Assembly: GCA_033852075.1 (NCBI GenBank)
Contig: JAWSVC010000015.1
Location: forward strand, 244,579 to 308,578
DNA length: 64,000 nucleotides
Direction: 5' to 3'
Source of the DNA: QZLE01 sp033852075
GTDB taxonomy: Bacteria; Pseudomonadota; Gammaproteobacteria; QZLD01
In this document: piece after piece, positions 52,176 to 61,347 of the stretch
Position numbering within the stretch: position 1 is the first letter of the stretch
Layout of the letters: every line of letters begins with the position of its first letter
Program-made: the position numbers and the translations under genes
Notes under the pieces: model-generated
What the model was told of the DNA's origin: nothing
What the model saw: the letters and a program-made list of their open reading frames with translations, nothing else
Database searches by the model: none

Positions 52176-54740
52176 TTATAAATTTTTAAGATCTTCACTT
52201 CTTAGATCAGTAGGAAACTCAAGTTTTATAGTAATGCCTTCACCTTGTTTACTAGAAATATCCATTTGCCCTTTAAGAACTTGGGTTACCAAATTGTAAA
52301 CGATTTGCATTCCAAGACCACTTCCACCTTTTCCTCGTTTTGTAGTAAAAAATGGTTCGCAAATATGTTTTAGATTGTTTTTAGACACTCCGTTTCCATC
52401 ATCTTTATATACTATCTCGGCACAGTTTTTATTTTGTTCTACCTCAATAGTCACGGTTCCTTGATCACACCCTTCAAACCCATGAAAAAGAGAATTCATT
52501 AATAAGTTAGTTAAAATTTGAGAAAGGGCTCCCGGATAACTGTATACAGAAAAATCTGTTGCACAAATAACGTTAATTTTATACGGAGTCTTTTTAAATT
52601 TTGAGTGAACACTCAGTAATATTTCATCAATGTAACTTTTAACATTAAATTCTCTAAGTTCATCATATGATTGATCAACAGCAACTTGTTTAAAACTTTG
52701 TATAAGTGCTGCTGCTTTTTCCATATTAGATAATATTATTCTGGCACTCTCGTTTGCCACATCAAAATACTTAAAATGATCATCATCAGTAGCTTGCTTT
52801 TGCTTTATTTTTTCTGAAAATTCCTTGGTCTTGTCATCTAAAAAAGAAGCTGCAGTAACGCTCACTCCAACCGGGGTATTTATTTCATGAGCCACTCCGG
52901 CAACCAACCCTCCTAAAGCGGCCATTTTTTCCGTTTGAACCAGATAATCCTGTGTTTTCTTAAGATTTTCTAATGACTCATTTAATTCCTTTGTTCTCTC
53001 ATCAACAAGCTCTAGCAGATGCTGCTTATGAAGCATTAATTCTTTATTTGCTTCAGCTAATTCCTGACTACGTTTATTAAGTTCTTTTTCATCTTCTTTT
53101 CTTTGGGTTATATCTCTCGATACACCTCTGTACCCCATCAATACTCCATCACTATCATAAAATGGAACTCCATTGGTTTCTAATACTACTTTGTTTCCAT
53201 TTTTATGGGCATTAATATTTTCCAAGTTATATACTGTTTTCTCACTCCTTACAGCGCTACGAAAAATACCATTTACCCTTTCAGATTCCCCTGGTGGCAT
53301 AAAGTCAAAGGCATATTGTCCAATAAGTTCTTCCGGTTTATAACCTAATACGTTATAAACCCGAGGACTTATATATTCATAAATTCCTTTTAGGTTAACT
53401 TCCCAAACAATATCGGTTGAGGATTCAATAAGTCCGCGAAATTTAGCCTCACTTTCTTCAATAACTTTTCTTGACTCAGTAATAGAAGAAATCATATTTC
53501 TTAACGTACTACTCAATTTCTCAATTTCTTGAACATCTGAATCAGGTATTGTTTTTATTGGAATTCCATCTTTATCAGTTTCATTAATTATTGATATCAA
53601 TTTATTTAATGGGTTTGAAATACTTTTAGACATTAACAGTGCTAACAAGAATGCAATTGCAGAAAAAACACTGAAAAATATAATTATTACATTTGTAAGT
53701 TTATTTATCTTAGATTCAAGATCATCGATATATACTGAAGAACATATGTACCATCCCAAAGGTTCAAAATATGAAACATATACTCTCTTACTAAACCGAT
53801 AATCACCTTCATATCCTGGCCTATCCCACTTGTATTCCATAACATTTAATTTATTTGCAACGACTTTTTTAATATCATCTACAAAAATACCTCCAGTAGA
53901 TGGATTTTTTATTTTTGAAAAATCAACATTTGCCTTGTTTGGATGAACAAGCATCTTATTTTTTTCATTAAATATAAAAAAATACCCCCCCTCTCCAATC
54001 TTCTGCGTTTTAAATGAATTATTTAAGTCATTAATAACCGTATCAATTCTATCCTGAACGTCTTTCTCAATATCATCAATGTAAACACCGGTGCCAATTA
54101 CCCAGTTCCATGGTTCAAATCTTCTTACATAAGAGATCTTTGGCTGCTGCTGAGTAAGCCCTGTTGATGTTGGTTTTGGCCATAGATAATCTATATAGCC
54201 ATCTTTATCACTACTGGTTCCGGTAATATCTACTGCTGCTTTAAAAAGATTCTCTTTTTTTCCAAGAGCACAATTAAATCCTGGATCATCTAAAATCTGT
54301 CCGTCTAACCCTGGTATAGTTGGATGCATTATCATTTTGGGATACGGATAACCTAAATCATTCACCCAAAAATACCCAACTCCATCCCCATAGCGAAGAT
54401 TTTTTAAAACAATTAATGCATTTTTTTTAGCAATATCTTCGTTAAAATATCCATTTCTATATTTAATGTAGGTCATTTCGATCATTGAAAAGACAATTTC
54501 AATATTATTCTTTAATTCAATCTTTCTACGTTCCAGCATACTTGATTTATGATAAAGAATACTATTATATTGAGACTCTACCTGCTCTGTTGTCGCATTA
54601 AGCATCCCAAAAGCATTTTTTTCTACTTCTTCGGCTAATGCATCTTTCGCCATATGCTGAATAAAAACAGCAGGAACTATTAATGAAATAGCAACTATTC
54701 CTGAAATTACGACAATTATTCGCCACTTCAATGAATTCAA
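52176..54740 (-). CDS. Sensor histidine kinase with two Cache domains and PAS
   Basis: The 854-residue membrane kinase has an N-terminal helix, two periplasmic Cache_2-type domains (about 55-210 and 230-345; both contain the YFW/YFF...HP pattern and end in WxxxTGVYIDD or WYICSSVYIDD), a second membrane helix (about 350-373), a PAS domain with PAC (about 437-550, VSRDITQRKEDEK), a coiled coil, an H-box VAGVAHEINTPVGV (His near residue 620) and a HATPase domain with NLLMNSLFHGF, DDGNGV and GSGLGMQIV. Such Cache pairs usually bind small organic acids or similar ligands. The start is TTG at 54740. No response regulator is adjacent. It stands between two secreted esterase genes, divergent from the second. 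Confidence 0.93.
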   Translation of the reverse strand: MNSLKWRIIVVISGIVAISLIVPAVFIQHMAKDALAEEVEKNAFGMLNATTEQVESQYNSILYHKSSMLERRKIELKNNIEIVFSMIEMTYIKYRNGYFNEDIAKKNALIVLKNLRYGDGVGYFWVNDLGYPYPKMIMHPTIPGLDGQILDDPGFNCALGKKENLFKAAVDITGTSSDKDGYIDYLWPKPTSTGLTQQQPKISYVRRFEPWNWVIGTGVYIDDIEKDVQDRIDTVINDLNNSFKTQKIGEGGYFFIFNEKNKMLVHPNKANVDFSKIKNPSTGGIFVDDIKKVVANKLNVMEYKWDRPGYEGDYRFSKRVYVSYFEPLGWYICSSVYIDDLESKINKLTNVIIIFFSVFSAIAFLLALLMSKSISNPLNKLISIINETDKDGIPIKTIPDSDVQEIEKLSSTLRNMISSITESRKVIEESEAKFRGLIESSTDIVWEVNLKGIYEYISPRVYNVLGYKPEELIGQYAFDFMPPGESERVNGIFRSAVRSEKTVYNLENINAHKNGNKVVLETNGVPFYDSDGVLMGYRGVSRDITQRKEDEKELNKRSQELAEANKELMLHKQHLLELVDERTKELNESLENLKKTQDYLVQTEKMAALGGLVAGVAHEINTPVGVSVTAASFLDDKTKEFSEKIKQKQATDDDHFKYFDVANESARIILSNMEKAAALIQSFKQVAVDQSYDELREFNVKSYIDEILLSVHSKFKKTPYKINVICATDFSVYSYPGALSQILTNLLMNSLFHGFEGCDQGTVTIEVEQNKNCAEIVYKDDGNGVSKNNLKHICEPFFTTKRGKGGSGLGMQIVYNLVTQVLKGQMDISSKQGEGITIKLEFPTDLRSEDLKNL

Positions 54741-55213
54741 TTGACCACGACCCTTTTTTGAATTTTCAAACTTATTTATTATCCATTACGCTCTACATCA
54801 TAGATTCATTATCTATAATGATGCAGACCAATAAATAAATTCAATTGCTAAACCCATTTTTAAGTATAGATACTAAAAAGAGTAAAAATCCTATAATTAT
54901 TACTTAAGGCCATGATATCTCTCATAATTGAGATATGAGCCACAAAAAATACAATTTAAACCTAAATAAAAAGTTAATGTATAACACTAATACTCCTCTC
55001 TAATCATCAACAATCATACTTCCAGTGCGCGACTAGTTGCTTAATATAATGATTATAAAGGTATTATTTTTAATAATTAGCGTGAAAATGTGAACCAGAT
55101 TACAGATTTTATATATCCAAAGGAATATGTTTAATTTAACGCAGTGGATGTGATGCTGTTAACAATTATTATGATAAACAGTAGATAATAATACTATTAT
55201 GGAGGAGAACATA
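54741..55213. other. Intergenic region between the histidine kinase and the second esterase
   Basis: About 470 bases hold no gene. Close to the esterase start TTAACA and TAGATA are found at a promoter-like spacing (around 55159-55190), but this is weak. I see no other repeat or RNA structure. Confidence 0.5.
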
Positions 55214-56854
55214 ATGATAAAAGCAATCGTGGTGGGAATATTATTAATAATACCTGGATGGACTTGGGCCGGCGAATTAACCGGAACAGGAGATCTTTTA
55301 ACATATAACTTTGAAGCACAAGACTATACCGGCTCAAGAGACCGGGAATACAAGGTTTACGTACCAAAATCTTACTCTGGAAGTGAAGCAGTACCAATGA
55401 TTATGGTATTACATGGCTGTGCAATGGATCATAATGATTCAATTAATAGCTGGAACTTCGATCTTATAGCTGATGAAAACAATGTGATTATTGTTTATCC
55501 ATTTATTACATCATATACAGGAATGCGAAATGAAAATTGCTGGGGATATTGGTTCGATTCAGAGATTCACGAAGGCGCAGGCGAAGTTGCAGACTTAACA
55601 TCAATCGGTAAAGAAGTTGAATCAAATTTCAATATCAATTCATCTAAAAGATATATAACAGGTATATCTTCTGGCGGAGGTATGACAGTTGCTGCAGCAA
55701 TTGCATACAACGAATACTGGGCAGCAGCGGCCCCTGTTGCCGGGCTTGCCTATGACGACTGGTCCGTATCTGTTACAAATGATATGTACCAATCTGTAAG
55801 CCAACACGTGAGCAGCATACAGGATGAACTGGATGACAACAGGGCTATCCCAATAATGATTATTAACTCTAAAAATGATGAGGTAGTTGATCTAGTATCT
55901 GCTGAATTAATTCGTGATTCACATTTAGAAGCATTTGGTATCGATAAAAATGCAGATGAAATCGAAACATTTACCGAAGAAGGGATCACCGGAACAATGA
56001 CCAAATACAACGATAGTAATGGCGATACTATTGTTCAAACCTTCTTCTATAATGGCCTTACATCAGGTCCCAGAGTTAGCCAAAACTATGGAGCAGGTCA
56101 CTACTGGGCTGGTGATGATAGAGATTATGATGCCTGGACATGGGATGTTGGCCCTAGTAACAGTGAAATGATCTGGGACTTCTTTAAAACTAAAACCCTA
56201 TCCGGATCTATTCCTGAACCTACTGCACCTGTAGTCATTGTTGATGATCCTGTTGTGAATGGAAGCTCTGTTCTACTAACAGGAAATATATCTGATTCAG
56301 ATGGCGAAGTTGTAGAGGCATCTATATATGTTGATTTTTGTGGAATGATTGATATTGAACTAGACCAGCAAGGTAACTGGGAACTCGAATTAACTAATCT
56401 TGACGATGAGTTGTACGAATTCTACGTAACAGCTACTGATAACGATGGTCAGGGTACCATGTCAAATGTTATGGAATTCAGGATTGGTGAAATTCCAAAT
56501 GAACTACCAGAACTTACAGTATCAGAGCCAACGGTTTCAACATGGTATGGTACAAAAGTCACAATAAATGCTGTGGCATCTGATTCCGACGGAGAAATTG
56601 TATCAGTAACTGCATCTATAGATGGCGGTACACCTGTAGAACTTACATATAGCATCTATACAAAGAAATACTCCGTTTCAGTATCTGATGGATTAGACGC
56701 AGGAGATCATAGCGTAATTGTTACTGCTACTGATGACCTTGGCGGAACAACAACCGCGACAACCAGCTTTACAATTGAGTCATCCAGTTCTTCTAGTAAC
56801 TGGTGGTCAAACTGGTCTTTCGATTGGAGTAGTTGGGGTAACTGGTGGAATTAA
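55214..56854 (+). CDS. Secreted PHB-depolymerase-family esterase with Trp-rich tail
   Basis: The 546-residue protein begins at ATG 55214 with GGAGGAG at 55201-55207; an ATG 15 bases upstream overlaps that site and is unlikely. A signal peptide ends near WTWA. Residues about 35-320 are an esterase-PHB type domain with YVPKSYSG, LHGCAMDHND, nucleophile GISSGGGM (Ser152) and the likely His in GAGHYWAGDD. From 335 on are two Ig-like domains (SDSDGEVVEASIYVD, SDSDGEIVSVTASIDGGTPV). The last about 20 residues are made almost only of Ser, Asn, Trp, Phe, Asp and Gly with repeated NWW/NWS/DWS. It is convergent with the GPL-repeat gene, sharing a bidirectional terminator. Confidence 0.88.
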   Translation: MIKAIVVGILLIIPGWTWAGELTGTGDLLTYNFEAQDYTGSRDREYKVYVPKSYSGSEAVPMIMVLHGCAMDHNDSINSWNFDLIADENNVIIVYPFITSYTGMRNENCWGYWFDSEIHEGAGEVADLTSIGKEVESNFNINSSKRYITGISSGGGMTVAAAIAYNEYWAAAAPVAGLAYDDWSVSVTNDMYQSVSQHVSSIQDELDDNRAIPIMIINSKNDEVVDLVSAELIRDSHLEAFGIDKNADEIETFTEEGITGTMTKYNDSNGDTIVQTFFYNGLTSGPRVSQNYGAGHYWAGDDRDYDAWTWDVGPSNSEMIWDFFKTKTLSGSIPEPTAPVVIVDDPVVNGSSVLLTGNISDSDGEVVEASIYVDFCGMIDIELDQQGNWELELTNLDDELYEFYVTATDNDGQGTMSNVMEFRIGEIPNELPELTVSEPTVSTWYGTKVTINAVASDSDGEIVSVTASIDGGTPVELTYSIYTKKYSVSVSDGLDAGDHSVIVTATDDLGGTTTATTSFTIESSSSSSNWWSNWSFDWSSWGNWWN

Positions 56855-56901
56855 TTATTAATTAAAACTCAAAATTATATTTGTATTAATTCTAAAACGA
56901 C

Positions 56902-56926
56902 GAAGCCGGCAAAAGCCGGCTTCTTT
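56902..56926. terminator. Bidirectional intrinsic terminator
   Basis: GAAGCCGGC and GCCGGCTTC (56902-56923) form a perfect nine-pair stem with an AAAA loop, followed by TTTA on the plus strand. It lies between two convergent genes and may serve both. Confidence 0.85.
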
Positions 56927-56970
56927 ATATACTGGATTGAATCTAAGTTCTTACCAGCATCTTAGTTTGA

Positions 56971-58002
56971 CTAAAGTCCGTCAAAATATACTTGGTGATC
57001 ACCAGTAATATCAGAAGAATTGATATACTCAGTCGATCCAGTTACAAATAGACGATAGTCTTTAGTCAGATAATGCGCTGTAGAGTAAAGCTCAACTTCA
57101 ACAGTCAAAGTTGTGTTTGCAGAAACCGGAATCTGTACCCAATCAACATAATCACCGGAATTTGAATCAGCAACTACATTACCTTCTGCATCTTTAACTA
57201 CAAAATCGAAGTCATCAAGAGTATATTCAGGTAATACCATAATGGTTACGTACTGAGCAGCTTCTGATGTAAATGTATAGGCATCTGTTTCCGAGTAAGG
57301 CCAGCAGATATAACCTTCTACCATAAATGATGTATCGTTGTCGGTTTTTGATTTTGCATATGACTCATCATAGTTTTCTACCAACTCATAAGTGCGAACA
57401 CCACCATCATATGCTACGTCTACAGTTCTAACCTCAACGTCATTTGCAACATATCTACCATCATAGTCGGTTGCATATCCGTGAGCACCGATAGGACCTA
57501 AAGGACCAAGAGGACCAAGCGCACCAAGAGGGCCAACAGGACCAAGAACTGTCCATACACCGCCAGCCTGAAGCTGTTTACCAAAATCATTAATAGCTGG
57601 TAGATCATAATTATAAGCCTGATCGCTTAAAGGACCATTAGGACCTAAAGGACCTGCTTCGCTTAATGGACCGCCGTGATCAGTCAAGTCTTGTGACCAT
57701 TCAGACCAATCGCCAACCGCACTCATCCAATATGAAACATTCCAAGTGTTGTCCCCTATTGGACCAAGCATTCCTAATGGGCCATAAGAACCAATAGGAC
57801 CGTAATAACCAAGAGCACTATCATCATCAAGATAGTCAGCTGCATCATATGGAGTTACAACCGCAGGGGCAACTGAAGCCAGGCTTCCATTTAGTGCCTC
57901 TACAGAACGAGCAGAAACATAAGTATCTGCCATAACCGGTGCAGATAATGTTAAAGCCAATGCTGCTGAAATTGCGATTTTCTTAGTTAAAGTGAATGAC
58001 AT
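56971..58002 (-). CDS. Secreted Gly-Pro-Leu/Ile repeat protein of unknown function
   Basis: The 343-residue protein has a clear signal peptide (cleavage after PVMA, residue 25). Three short blocks of Gly-Pro-Leu/Ile repeats follow: about 67-83 (YGPIGSYGPLGMLGPIG), 110-125 (GGPLSEAGPLGPNGPL) and 153-172 (LGPVGPLGALGPLGPLGPIG); the last contains collagen-like G-P-X triplets. Between them is an aromatic segment (NTWNVSYWMSAVGDWSEWSQ). The C-terminal part (about 230-325) resembles the pre-peptidase C-terminal beta-sandwich, with DAYTFTSEAAQYVTIMVLPE, DFVVKDAEGNVV and a closing YRLFVTG. I do not know a function. It has an excellent sigma-70 promoter, suggesting high expression. Confidence 0.82.
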   Translation of the reverse strand: MSFTLTKKIAISAALALTLSAPVMADTYVSARSVEALNGSLASVAPAVVTPYDAADYLDDDSALGYYGPIGSYGPLGMLGPIGDNTWNVSYWMSAVGDWSEWSQDLTDHGGPLSEAGPLGPNGPLSDQAYNYDLPAINDFGKQLQAGGVWTVLGPVGPLGALGPLGPLGPIGAHGYATDYDGRYVANDVEVRTVDVAYDGGVRTYELVENYDESYAKSKTDNDTSFMVEGYICWPYSETDAYTFTSEAAQYVTIMVLPEYTLDDFDFVVKDAEGNVVADSNSGDYVDWVQIPVSANTTLTVEVELYSTAHYLTKDYRLFVTGSTEYINSSDITGDHQVYFDGL

Positions 58003-58044
58003 AAATTTTTAAACCTCGATAAGTAATTGCTAATATGTATAGCT

Positions 58045-58073
58045 ATATTAGTGTTTACTTATCCATGTGTCAA
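58045..58073 (-). promoter_or_regulatory. Strong sigma-70 promoter of the GPL-repeat gene
   Basis: On the minus strand TTGACA (58068-58073) and TAATAT (58045-58050) are separated by exactly 17 bases, a near-consensus promoter about 45 bases upstream of the start codon. Confidence 0.8.
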
Positions 58074-58150
58074 CAACTTTATATGTATTTTTTTACATAT
58101 AGGTAAATACACGTACACGCTTAGCCAATTTTTGATAAACACCACACGTT

Positions 58151-58660
58151 TCAAATTGCATTATCTGCCATTGATAATGTAACTTTTGTAGAAACGGCAT
58201 GAAGAGCAATGTTATGTATCATCTCATCAACTGAAGTACAGCAATCAAAAAGAAATGACACTTTATACTTTTCTGCCGCCTTTGATATCGCAGTATGAGT
58301 AACACAGTTTTGCGTCATCATTCCGCAAAACAATAACTCATCTATTTGTAGATTCTGCAGAATATCGTCAAGCTCCGTTTTTTCAAAGCTATCTGCAAAT
58401 TCCTTAGATATTATTATTGGATCTGGAGAAGCTTTAAGCACTGCAGGGTGTATATCTGCTCCAGATGTACCATTATTAAAAAAAGGAGCATTATTACTAG
58501 CAACATGTTGAGCCAAAATAATTGGAATATTTTTCTCTTTAGCTCCTGAAATTGCCTTTAAAATATTTTCCAACGTTTTATCAGTATTCCAAAGCGGATA
58601 TTTTCCTCCAGGGAAATAATCGTTTTGTACATCAATAACAATCAAAGCTTTATTACTCAT
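58151..58660 (-). CDS. Isochorismatase-family cysteine hydrolase
   Basis: The 169-residue protein is of the nicotinamidase/isochorismatase-like hydrolase family. It has the catalytic Asp in ALIVIDVQNDYFPGG, Lys in IISKEFADSF and Cys in LLFCGMMTQNCVTHTA. The start is ATG 58660, with GGAGAT spaced four bases before it; an upstream ATG in frame would overlap that site. Substrate unknown: amides such as nicotinamide or ureido compounds are usual. The gene is divergent from a GlxA-type AraC regulator, an arrangement frequently seen for this hydrolase, suggesting that the regulator controls it. Confidence 0.9.
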   Translation of the reverse strand: MSNKALIVIDVQNDYFPGGKYPLWNTDKTLENILKAISGAKEKNIPIILAQHVASNNAPFFNNGTSGADIHPAVLKASPDPIIISKEFADSFEKTELDDILQNLQIDELLFCGMMTQNCVTHTAISKAAEKYKVSFLFDCCTSVDEMIHNIALHAVSTKVTLSMADNAI

Positions 58661-58776
58661 TTTTATCTCCATATGTTTACAAATTATCAACCTATAGAAA
58701 TTATGCCTATGAATAAGCTATACTTGCAGTGTCATTTACGACACATTTAATGCCAAATAAGACAATAAGGGCCATA

Positions 58777-59694
58777 ATGAAAATAGCAATAGTCGAATAT
58801 CCAGGCTCACTCAAATCCGCAATCTACGGATTATCCGAGATGTTTAATACAGCAAACATACTCTGCAAAATGCATAAAATTGAATTTAACTTCGAAATAG
58901 AAATACTGAATTCAGAGTCAATAAACAAAATACCTAAAGAGATAAATTATCAAGTCGTGATAATACCCCCGGGGATTAATCAGGATTACTACCTATCAGC
59001 TCCAATAGAACTTATCAACTGGATAATAGATAAATACAAGCAAGGATCTATTCTATGCTCAGCTTGTGCAGGAGCTTTTATAATCGCAGCGACAGGATTA
59101 CTTGATAATAGAGAAGCAACAACCCACTGGAGTTTGGTTAACCTTTTTAAAGAAAAATTTAACGACATAAACCTACTGCCAGATAAAATTATTGTTAGAG
59201 ATGGCGACATAATCACCGCTGGCGGTGTAATGGCATGGCTTGATCTCGGATTCGAGCTGGTTCAGCAATTTACCAAACCGGAAATAATGCGCCAGTTAGG
59301 TAAGATTTTAGTAGTAGATACCGGTCATAGAGAACAATGCTATTACCAACAATTTATACCTAATCTTAATCATGGAGACCAAACTATTATTGATACACAA
59401 AGAAAACTTCAGGCTGAATTTAACAACCAAATAAAAATATCAGAATTAGCCAAAGAAAGTTGCTTAACGGAACGAACATTCCTGCGCCGATTTACCAAAG
59501 CTACTGGAATTACTCCAAGTGAATACCTGCAAAGATTAAGAGTACAAAAAGCTTGTGATTTACTTGAAAGTTCCACAACTACATTTGAACAAATTGCATA
59601 TAAGGTCGGCTATGAAGATGTTAGTGCATTTAGAAAGGTATTTATAAAGATAATGGGGTTAACCCCCAGGGAATTCAGGAAAAGATTTGTTTAA
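58777..59694 (+). CDS. GlxA-type AraC-family transcriptional regulator
   Basis: The 305-residue protein joins an N-terminal DJ-1/PfpI (GATase1-like) domain, about 1-175, with the nucleophile elbow SACAGAFII and TTHWSLVNLF, to a C-terminal AraC HTH pair, about 210-305 (SELAKESCLTERTFLRRFTK, IAYKVGYEDVSAFRKVFIK). ATG 58777 has AAGG six bases upstream and is preferred over an in-frame ATG 16 codons before. It probably senses a small molecule through the first domain and controls the divergent isochorismatase-like hydrolase gene, whose start is 116 bases away; inference from arrangement. Confidence 0.92.
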   Translation: MKIAIVEYPGSLKSAIYGLSEMFNTANILCKMHKIEFNFEIEILNSESINKIPKEINYQVVIIPPGINQDYYLSAPIELINWIIDKYKQGSILCSACAGAFIIAATGLLDNREATTHWSLVNLFKEKFNDINLLPDKIIVRDGDIITAGGVMAWLDLGFELVQQFTKPEIMRQLGKILVVDTGHREQCYYQQFIPNLNHGDQTIIDTQRKLQAEFNNQIKISELAKESCLTERTFLRRFTKATGITPSEYLQRLRVQKACDLLESSTTTFEQIAYKVGYEDVSAFRKVFIKIMGLTPREFRKRFV

Positions 59695-59766
59695 TTGTCA
59701 TTATCTCAAGTAGAGACCAATCAAAGTCTAACCCCGTTGATCTCATCCACTAATCTTACAAACGAA

Positions 59767-60660
59767 TCAATAACAATCCCAGTTATACCAGACTTTACTA
59801 AAATCCTGCCGTTTTAGGTCTTCCGGACGAATAAAGAAATTAGCCACTCCAGAATCGCCCCACATTATCTGGACATCGCCATCATAATCACTATCCATCT
59901 GGAATAATAATAGCCACTCATCATTATCATTATATGGTCTAGGATCTTCTTGAGTAAAATGAGCATAACCTCCAATCTTACTACCACCTGAACTTAGAAT
60001 TTCATAAAGAGACTCCATTACGTCATCAGATAAATCATCTATTGATTCAATAATATTTCCAAAACGATAATCCGAAGGAGAAACTCCTTCAGATTCTTTA
60101 CTAAACACCAAAGAATACTCATGAGTCAGCGGAAGGTATTCGTCCTCTTTAAGAGATGGAAATTCATTCCTTAACAAGGCATTATCCTGAATGATATTTT
60201 CATGATAAATCACTCTATATCCATTTGGATTAGTTATTATCTGTTCTAATGTCTTTCCATCTTCTAAAAACTCTTGCCCATACAAATCATCAGAATCAAT
60301 AAAAAACTGTAACATCCCTGACTTTGGATGGCCTTCCAATTCCGGAACTTCAGAAAAATTAATCTGTGCCAATAAATGCAATGGTTTTCCTGAATTGTTC
60401 TCAGGATAATCCATATCTTTGGGCCAATATGGCTTACCTCCAAATTTACTCTGCCATATAAATTCAATTGGATCTGTTCGCGGGGTTATTTTTATCACAT
60501 CAAGCTTAAACTTATTTACTTTTTCCAATATATCATCAAGTTCAGAATCAGTATCTACTTGGTTTTGCAGAGTTTCTTCCTGATTGGATTTTTGTTGCCA
60601 TATAAATCGATAAGCTATTATCAATAGTATTGGAATCAGAATATATAAAATGATTTTCAT
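59767..60660 (-). CDS. DUF1963 (YwqG family) membrane-anchored protein
   Basis: The 297-residue protein has an N-terminal membrane anchor (about 3-20), a charged linker, then a DUF1963 domain: FGGKPYWPKDMDYP, LHLLAQINFSEVPELEGHPK, GMLQFFID, then HFTQEDPR and DEWLLLFQMDSD with MWGDSGVANFFI near the end. These pieces match YwqG-like proteins. Function of this family is not established; members are often found near toxin-immunity or phage-related loci and often act as interaction domains. It is upstream of and divergent from the broken MarR-like gene. Confidence 0.85.
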   Translation of the reverse strand: MKIILYILIPILLIIAYRFIWQQKSNQEETLQNQVDTDSELDDILEKVNKFKLDVIKITPRTDPIEFIWQSKFGGKPYWPKDMDYPENNSGKPLHLLAQINFSEVPELEGHPKSGMLQFFIDSDDLYGQEFLEDGKTLEQIITNPNGYRVIYHENIIQDNALLRNEFPSLKEDEYLPLTHEYSLVFSKESEGVSPSDYRFGNIIESIDDLSDDVMESLYEILSSGGSKIGGYAHFTQEDPRPYNDNDEWLLLFQMDSDYDGDVQIMWGDSGVANFFIRPEDLKRQDFSKVWYNWDCY

Positions 60661-60843
60661 CTGGATTTCCCATTAAAACATTTAAGGATAAATTAAACTC
60701 TACTTTTCTAATAATTTATAGCTTAGCACAATTATGTACAACCCTATCCGCCCCCTCTTTTGTACATAGTATATTTCAGGAAGCGCAATTATAGCCCCCT
60801 TCAACTAGTTGCATAGGCCAACTATTTTTTATTGGAGACTATT

Positions 60844-61323
60844 TTGCTTGATAACAACCAGCTAAAAAATTTAAGACAACATCTTAGAATTCTGGAGCGG
60901 GAAATTGAAAACAATATGAGGCAGGAAAAAACCTGCTGCGGAGTACCCTTAGCTCAGTGACATGTAATCCTGGAATTGGATTTATTACAACAAACTACCG
61001 TCAAAGAACTAACCCAAAGACTGGAACTATATAAAAGCACACTCAGTCAAACTATTGATGCTCTTGAAAAAGAAGGTTGTATTTATAAGGTTGAAAACCC
61101 TGACGATAAGCGATGATTATTAATCAAATTGACTGATAATGGTCAAAAGAAAGCAAATAAAATTAACCAACAATGTAATCAATTTTATAAAACTCTATTT
61201 AGCAAAATCCCAGAAAGTAAACATGACAATATTGTTCAAAACATAGTCCTATTGGTTAGAGCAATGCATGAAATGAAAAAAACCGAACTCACCTGTGGTT
61301 GTGGAGATGGTGGATATTGTTGA
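60844..61323 (+). pseudogene. MarR-family regulator with two in-frame TGA codons
   Basis: From TTG 60844 (GGAG at 60834-60837) one frame runs 159 codons to a TGA at 61321-61323, interrupted only by TGA at 60958-60960 (codon 39) and at 61114-61116 (codon 91). Translation gives a MarR protein: CCGVPLAQ, stop, HVILELDLLQQTTVKELTQR, STLSQTIDALEKEGCIYKVE, NPDDKR, stop, LLIKLTDNGQKKANKINQQC, and a Cys-rich tail TCGCGDGGYC. In relatives with CCGV..AQ the first stop position is, as I recall, Cys. No frameshift occurs elsewhere. The simplest reading is a recent pseudogene; recoding is discussed in the findings. Confidence 0.75.
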
Positions 61324-61347
61324 TTGGATAAATAAGGTCTGTCCTCC

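Noticed and set aside
60844..61323. TGA read as Trp throughout this genome (code 4)
   Set aside because: Other genes use TGG for Trp, and genes such as dsbB and the one at 63777 end at TGA with correct family length, so TGA is a stop here.
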